Shown piece by piece: positions 58,386-64,000 of a stretch of 64,000 nt of DNA. The number at the start of each line of letters is the position of its first letter. Position 1 is the first letter of the stretch. The stretch lies in the NCBI GenBank assembly GCA_949128115.1, contig OX421968.1, positions 32,454,877 through 32,518,876 on the forward strand, in the 5' to 3' direction. The position numbers and the translations under genes are program-made. The notes beneath the pieces are model-generated. The model was given only the letters and a program-made list of their open reading frames with translations. It did not search any database and was not told the origin of the DNA. The DNA comes from Anaspis maculata. Taxonomy: Eukaryota; Arthropoda; Insecta; Coleoptera; Scraptiidae.

Positions 58386-59697
58386 AAAAATTGAGTCAAA
58401 TGAGAAAGCAACAAAGGGTCTTGTGTGGGGTGTCTTTTCCAACGTTTTCGGGATCGCTGAGCACGATTATGATAAGTAAAATACGATCTGAGTTACGGGG
58501 TTGAAGTTACTAAAACTATCCCATGGATAAGGTACTTATTGAGGATAGAAATAGCAAACAGCAATAATACGTGAAGGTATTGTAACGTTCATTTTTTGAT
58601 CTAAGACCACTCGTGGTCATTGGCTTAATTTAGGTCCTTGTATTCAGTTTTCCTTCATCTAAGTAATTTCTTTCTTTCATTTAAAATTTCGCTTTGCCAA
58701 ATTATAATACCGTAAATTATTACTGGAGGTACCTGATGGGAGCTTATCGGACCCAGCGAAAAAAGCAGCTCGTCGAAGAAATGCGCGATAAGGTCTGAGG
58801 CGCTAATAAAAAGTCTGGTAGGTGGTTCAAGTTTGAAAATTTCGACGCTTGAAGAGACTTCTGGAAATTATTGCACCTGATATATTCGCATTTTGTGATT
58901 ACTCCAGCTGGAGGATTTGTAATTATCAGTGCAGTAGAAATCGGTTATTACCTACCGGATAATTCCGTCGTCGCTTGTTGTATATGCCGAATTTTGGAGC
59001 TAGTATTTTTCTTGAACATCTACGGAAGCTTCTGTGCGGTAAGGTTTGTTAAATACCTATTGCCATCGAGTGTAACTTATATAGTTTCTTCTTTTATTAG
59101 CTGATTTATTATTGTTGGATACATCTCACCGGTTTTTCCGAGGGGCGTTGTGGATCCGATACTTGGTATAATTTCTTGTGAGCCATATCTGCGGAATATT
59201 GAGGTAAAGGTTGATAGATGTTGTCATTTAGCGAAAATCACGTTTTCTCCTTTTTTTAGATAACTTTATCCTGGAATAGTTAGCCGTTGTGTGCTTTATT
59301 TTACGTGTTACCGTAATTATTTTTGGACCCAATCACTACAGTTTCTTTTCAACATCTGCACATTTAATTGGGGTAAGATACCTCATCTTCGCCATCAAGC
59401 AAAACCATAGCGAAGTATTCTTTTTTAGTCTTTTTCTTTTGGGGTGCGAGGAATTTCCCATCCAATTGGAGCCCTGGTGTACCATTTGTTTCCGTTCCAC
59501 TTTTCCCTTTTTTGTGAAGGACCCAGAGAATTTGACATTCTGGCGTCAAGTAGGAAGGATTTAATCCTGTCGGGACTTTCCCAGGATTCAAGCTAGGTGG
59601 CTAGAGATAAGATCCGCCGTTTTGTTAATTCCAAAAAATCCCATTAGATTGTGCGCCGTGTAATTTTTAGTGCGGCTTAATAATTCATTAATAGATA
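58386..59697. other. R3 second part, then no recognised gene
   Basis: 58391-58580 is the rest of R3 (AGAAAGCAACAAAGGGTC to GCAATAATACGTGAA). From 58581 on, short ORFs at 58871-59104, 59289-59564 and 59591-59364 (minus) have no recognisable domain. Confidence 0.5.
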
Positions 59698-60098
59698 ATA
59701 ATAGTAACTTTCATTATAGTGGTATACCCAACGCTTGCGCCAAATTTTGGCGTCAAATACAAAATTTGCGAACAAATGCTACAAAATCGCAAGAAAAACC
59801 GCCACAAAGTTGAAAAATACGCGCCGCAGCGAACAGGGTAATAGGCTAGAGGTTAATACACACTAGTGATTACTTATCTTTCATCAAAAAGTCCGCATTG
59901 TTCATTAAATTATAAATAACTGCGTTTTACATTGATCGGATGTGCGTACGCAACCCATAATGCAACCCCCACCAACTCTATTTTCAGTTTGACAAGCAAC
60001 GGCCGTGACTTTCCGCTGCTGTCTGCTGTCAACATCAACTATTTATTCGCCATTTTGAAGTTCGCTCCGAGTGTCGTACGTTTGTGAACAAGTGGACC

Positions 60099-60236
60099 GC
60101 TATTCTTGAATCGTGTGAGAAAAGTCCCTGGGAGTTTTATATAATCCGTACTACACTTCTGTAGCGAAAGTTGCCTAAAAACCACGATTTTAGGCAACAT
60201 TCGCTACATCAGTGTACTGCGGAATTTATTGTGTAT
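60099..60236 (+). repeat. CAGGGCCGCTATTC-family copy
   Basis: Runs from ACCGCTATTCTTGAATC to GTACTGCGGAATTTATTG, including the internal hairpin GTAGCGAAAGTTGCC / GGCAACATTCGCTAC. Similar to 34398-34530. Confidence 0.7.
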
Positions 60237-60570
60237 GAATGTATTGAATCTATCCTTGGTGACCCGTTTCGGAGTGAAATTTTTCCGGTTACACAGCTTC
60301 ACCCACCGTACACATTGTCACATTCCTCGCAAGACTTTGCGTGTTTTTCAAATTTCTCCAGTACCTACCAAGTTTTTACGCTATTTTAAGCACGTTTTTG
60401 AGAATCGGATAAAGAAATACATAATTTTGTCATTATACCGACTATCACTGTGCCCATTCCCATGAGCACAATGTTTCACGGCCCCTTTCACTTGTTTTTC
60501 CATGATTTTTGGAAGGATAACACCGCTGATTTAGTTTTGAAAAAAACTGATTTTTATACTTTGAAGAGCA

Positions 60571-60684
60571 CAGGGCCGCTATTCTTGAATCGTGTGAGAA
60601 AAGTCCCTGGGAGTAAAATACATTCCGCAGTACACTGATGTAGCGAGTGTTGCCTAAAATCGTGATTTTTAGGCAACTTTCGCT
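60571..60684 (+). repeat. CAGGGCCGCTATTC-family copy
   Basis: Starts CAGGGCCGCTATTCTTGAATC and ends at GGCAACTTTCGCTAG, just where the right arm of the surrounding palindrome begins. Confidence 0.7.
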
Positions 60685-60991
60685 AGTCAAACTGAAAATA
60701 GAGTTGTTGGGGGTTGCATTATGGGTTGCGTACGCACATCCGATCAATGTAAAACGCAGTTATTTATAATTTAATGAACAATGCAGACTTTTTGATGAAA
60801 AATGATTAATCACTAGTGTGTATTAACCTGTAGCCTATTACCCTGTTCGCTGCGGCGCGTATTTTTCAACTCTATGGCGGTTTTTCACGCCATTTTCTAG
60901 CATTTGTTCGCAAATTTTGTATTTGACGCCATTACTTCAGAAGACGAGTATGCGCGCTGATGGCGCGCTGGATAATGAAAGGTACTATTGT

Positions 60992-61704
60992 TATTATAAC
61001 AAGTGAACTGATACACGTTATTTATTGAGTAGTGCTGCAGCTGTATGTACAGTTGAGTTTTTCGGTTGATCGGTGTAAGTTCGGGTGTAAGAATAACGTA
61101 GCAATTTTCCTTTTAAAATAATTCACGCAGGAGAATAGGTGCTGGAGTGCAGCATAGACAGGACCGGATTCGGCAGCGGTGGCCAAAAGTATTTCTTTCG
61201 TGCACGAACGTCTATACCCCAAAAGGTCAATAGCTATTTTTATTTATTTTGTTAAAGTAAATTGTTGAGTTGCCTTGATCTACCCCGTCGCGTGCGGAAC
61301 TTAGCCCTTTCCCTTTTGCGCTTTTCAGATATAGTTTCGGAAATTTTGTGGTGAAGTAACCGATTTTCTGAAAGCTTTGACTCTCGAGTTTTCTGTAACT
61401 GCATTTAACCTCAATCACAATCTCGTCTTGTTCACAATCCACGTTAATTATTAAAACTGTAATTTCTTTTTGCTTGTTTTTCTGTCTACAGTGGTAGGTA
61501 GTTAGTTTTTTGTGTTTTTTTTTTGAGTTGCACAATTTGTCGATTTAGGTCCTCCGACAATCACCATATTGAGGCCAGGACCTTGGCGCCCTTCTCCGAA
61601 TTTAGGTCTTTTTTTCGGAGACCGAACTCACGCCCTTGGCCGGGGCACAATTGTCCAAACTAACCGGGACCAACTCTTTTTTGTTTTTTTTTTATTTTTT
61701 TTTA
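60992..61704. other. No gene recognised
   Basis: Short ORFs on the minus strand (61022-61222, 61227-61535) have no recognisable domain. A poly-T tract at 61681-61703 precedes the next element. Confidence 0.4.
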
Positions 61705-61706
61705 TA

Positions 61707-63608
61707 CAGGGTGTTGCATGAGGAAACCGACATAGCTTAAGGGTAGGTCCAGTTTTTCTAGGGGAACTAGGATCTCGCTTTGAAATTTTTCTATCGCTTT
61801 TCGTTTTGATGTTACAGGGTGAATCATGTATTTTGTCGAAGTTTTTGATGAGCTATATCTTCCGAATGACTTATTGGATTGGACTGAAATTTGATAGGTA
61901 TGATCTTCTAATGATTGCTAATACATTGCATCATAAAGTTGTTCAGAAGTTTCAGGGCCGGACTGATTTTTTTTATTTTCAAAGTTTTTGCTAGAAAAGT
62001 CATATTTTTCAATGTTTTTTTGCAAAACCAGTATCAGATTCAGAAACACCAGGAAAAATGCCACAAGGAACATCCTTCCATTTCTTCGGCACATTCAAAG
62101 TCTTCCCAGAAAAAAATATCTTTTGAGATTAGGGTCGGCTGCGATCTAGTGAAAATCAGTCTAGCACGCATTCTTTCACGGATCTTTGGGATGTTCATCC
62201 TCTAATTTAATGCTGTCACGGTTTTTTTTACTTTCCCACATTAGTATCACTTGGTACGGCAAAAAAGACCAAAAGTCCAGGACCGGAATCAAGTCTAGTG
62301 AACATTATTTCTAAAAATCCGATTTTTCAGTATTTAGTTGGAAAATTACAGCACAAAGTTATGGTGAAGTGGCTGAAAAATGCTCTTTTGTCTGCATTTG
62401 GAACTTTAGGTCACTTTAGAAACCAGTTAAACAAATTTCTCCTTTTGTTGATTTTAAGAATACAAAAAATTATTTCCGAAACTTTTCGCGAACAAAATAA
62501 AAAGAAGCAAGAATGATAATTATTCAGAAACGTAATTTTAATTTGTAGAAAACGAGCAATATCAATGTTTGTATGTTATGTTTATGTTAATGTTTATCAA
62601 ATTTCGGAAATAATTTCTCTCTTGTCTGCATTTGGAACTTTAGGTCACTTTAGAAACCAACTAAACAAATTTCTCCTTTTGTTGATTCCAAGAATACAAA
62701 AAATTATTTCCGAAATTTGATAAACATTAACATAAACATAACATACAAACATTGATATTGCTCGTTTTCTACAAATTAAAATTACGTTTCTGAATAATTA
62801 TCATTCTTGCTTCTTTTTATTTTGTTCGCGAAAAGTTTCGGAAATAATTTTCTGTATTCTTAAAATCAACAAAAAGAGAAATTTGTTTAGCTAGTTTCTA
62901 AAGTGACCTTAAGTTCCAAATGCAAACAAAAGAGCATTTTTCAGCCACTTCACATAACTCTGTGCTGTAATTTTCCAACTAAAGACTGAGAAATCGGATT
63001 TTTAGAAATATTGTCCACTAGACTTGATTCCGGTCCTGGACTTTTGTCTTTTTTGCCGTACCAAGTGATACTAATGTGGGAAAGTGAAAAAAACCGTGAC
63101 AGCATTAAATTAGAGGATGAACATCTCAAAGATCCTTGACGGAATGCGTGCTAGACTGATTTTCACTAGAACGCAGCCGACCCTAATCTCAAAAGATATT
63201 TTTTTCTGGGAAGACTTTGGGTGTGCCGAAAAAATTGAAGGATGTTCCTTGTAGCATTTTTTCTGGTGTTTCTGAATCTGATATTGGTTTTGCAAAAAAA
63301 CATTGGAAAATATGACTTTTCTAACAAAAACTTTGAAAATAAAAAAAATCAGTCCGGCCCTGAAACTTCTGAACAACTTTATGATGCAATGTATTAGCTA
63401 TCATTAGTAGATCATACCTATCAAATTTCAGTCCAATCCAATAAGCCATTCGGAAGATATAGCTCATCAAAAACTTCGACAAAATACATGATTCACCCTG
63501 TAACATCAAAACGAAACGCGATAGAAAAATTTCAAAGCGAGATCCTAGTTTCCCTAGAAAAACTGGACCTACCCTTGAGCTATGTCGGTTTCCTCATGCA
63601 ACACCCTG
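61707..63608. mobile_element. TACAGGGTG palindrome, ~1.9 kb
   Basis: CAGGGTGTTGCATGAGG and its inverse, TA-flanked (61705-61706, 63609-63610). Arms pair with sum 125315 for about 910 bp. A second TACAGGGTGAATC lies 108 bp inward on each side (61815, 63500). The ~77-bp loop (62618-62695) is a third copy of an arm segment (compare 62385-62475). Mirror-image ORFs in the arms are not genes. Confidence 0.9.
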
Positions 63609-63610
63609 TA

Positions 63611-64000
63611 TAACTGTTTCTCAGACGGAAAAATTTGTGACAGTATTAAGTCTTCGAAAAATGTATGCCAATCAACATATTGCACAATATAAAAATTATT
63701 GTGTCATTTCCAGTGAGAAAATTCAACATGTCCATCTTGATCCGACCACCGGAAGTCGAAAAATAAGCGCCATTTTGGAAAAAAAAACTATATTCAAATT
63801 CAAAAGCAACAAAGGGTCTTGTGTGGAGTATCTTTTTCAACGTTTTCTAGGTCGCTAAGTGAGATTATCATAGGTAAAATACGATTGGTTCAATCAAATT
63901 AAGCAACAATCGGCCAAAATCCGAAATAAAGTTTGGAGTTGATGAAATTTGGTGATCGATGCAGAATAGCATACTAAAATTCCCGAAAATTTCAAGGCTT
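63611..64000. repeat. Partial copy of dispersed repeat R3; window end
   Basis: 63738-63890 matches R3 (GGAAGTCGAAAAATAAGCGCCATTTTGG to GGTAAAATACGATT). Upstream AAAAATGTATGCCAATCAAC resembles 48600-48620, in a rearranged order. No gene. Confidence 0.6.

Larger units (their letters stand above)
59698..60991. mobile_element. Palindromic element, ~1.3 kb
   Basis: Arms of about 300 bp pair with sum near 120679: GCGTCAAATACAAAATTTGCG and TTGATCGGATGTGCGTACGC at the left have inverse partners at 60880-60930 and 60731-60750. The loop (59997-60684) holds two CAGGGCCGCTATTC copies. Confidence 0.8.

Overview
The window looks like a stretch of arthropod (most likely insect) nuclear DNA that is almost entirely a nest of transposable elements. 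It is AT-rich by eye. It carries CR1/Jockey-type and R1/LOA-type non-LTR retrotransposons, a full-length Tc1-type DD34E transposase, a piggyBac-type element with TTAA target, hAT-type elements with perfect 8-bp target duplications, a solo Gypsy-type LTR, and a tRNA-derived SINE. I see no convincing complete host gene. One short minus-strand block near 29.3-29.5 kb could be a host exon because it ends at a good splice donor. The species cannot be fixed from sequence alone.

Layout. 1-6.1 kb: a foldback element with arms of ~260-bp tandem units, cut by the window start. 7.4-13.7 kb: a dispersed repeat, then a non-LTR retrotransposon (ORF1 remnant plus nearly complete ORF2) whose ORF2 tail is split by a 1.78-kb palindrome. 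13.8-23.3 kb: SINE, several MITEs, a TACAGGGTG palindrome, a loopless ~1-kb palindrome, a solo LTR. 23.3-29 kb: a 3' fragment of another non-LTR element, a second large non-LTR ORF2 (minus strand) sitting in a second copy of the loopless palindrome, and a piggyBac-type element inside a MITE. 30.7-38.1 kb: hAT-type elements and a composite repeat. 38.2-44.2 kb: a degenerate R1/LOA reverse transcriptase split by a 4.7-kb foldback that contains the intact Tc1 transposase. 45-64 kb: further palindromes (many nested), a second RT fragment split by a palindrome, a self-nested MITE cluster, a second copy of the composite repeat, and a final 1.9-kb palindrome.

The organising theme is long inverted repeats, well over a dozen in 64 kb. 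Most belong to two signals. (1) [TA]CAGGGTG termini: I found 27 copies of TACAGGGTG counting both strands; one insertion into an RT gene shows a TA duplication, pointing to Tc1/mariner-type transposition. (2) Three palindromes with termini GGACCCCGCACG, all flanked by AAA on the left and TTT on the right with no target duplication. Removing one restores the reading frame of the host ORF2. That is the insertion behaviour described for Spy-type transposons.

Functionally, only the Tc1 transposase looks intact; the two large non-LTR ORF2s keep catalytic motifs but are broken by an insertion or by a frameshift and 5' truncation. Everything else appears non-autonomous. If any of the long palindromes is transcribed it would fold into a hairpin RNA, so the region is a plausible small-RNA source; that is inference only.
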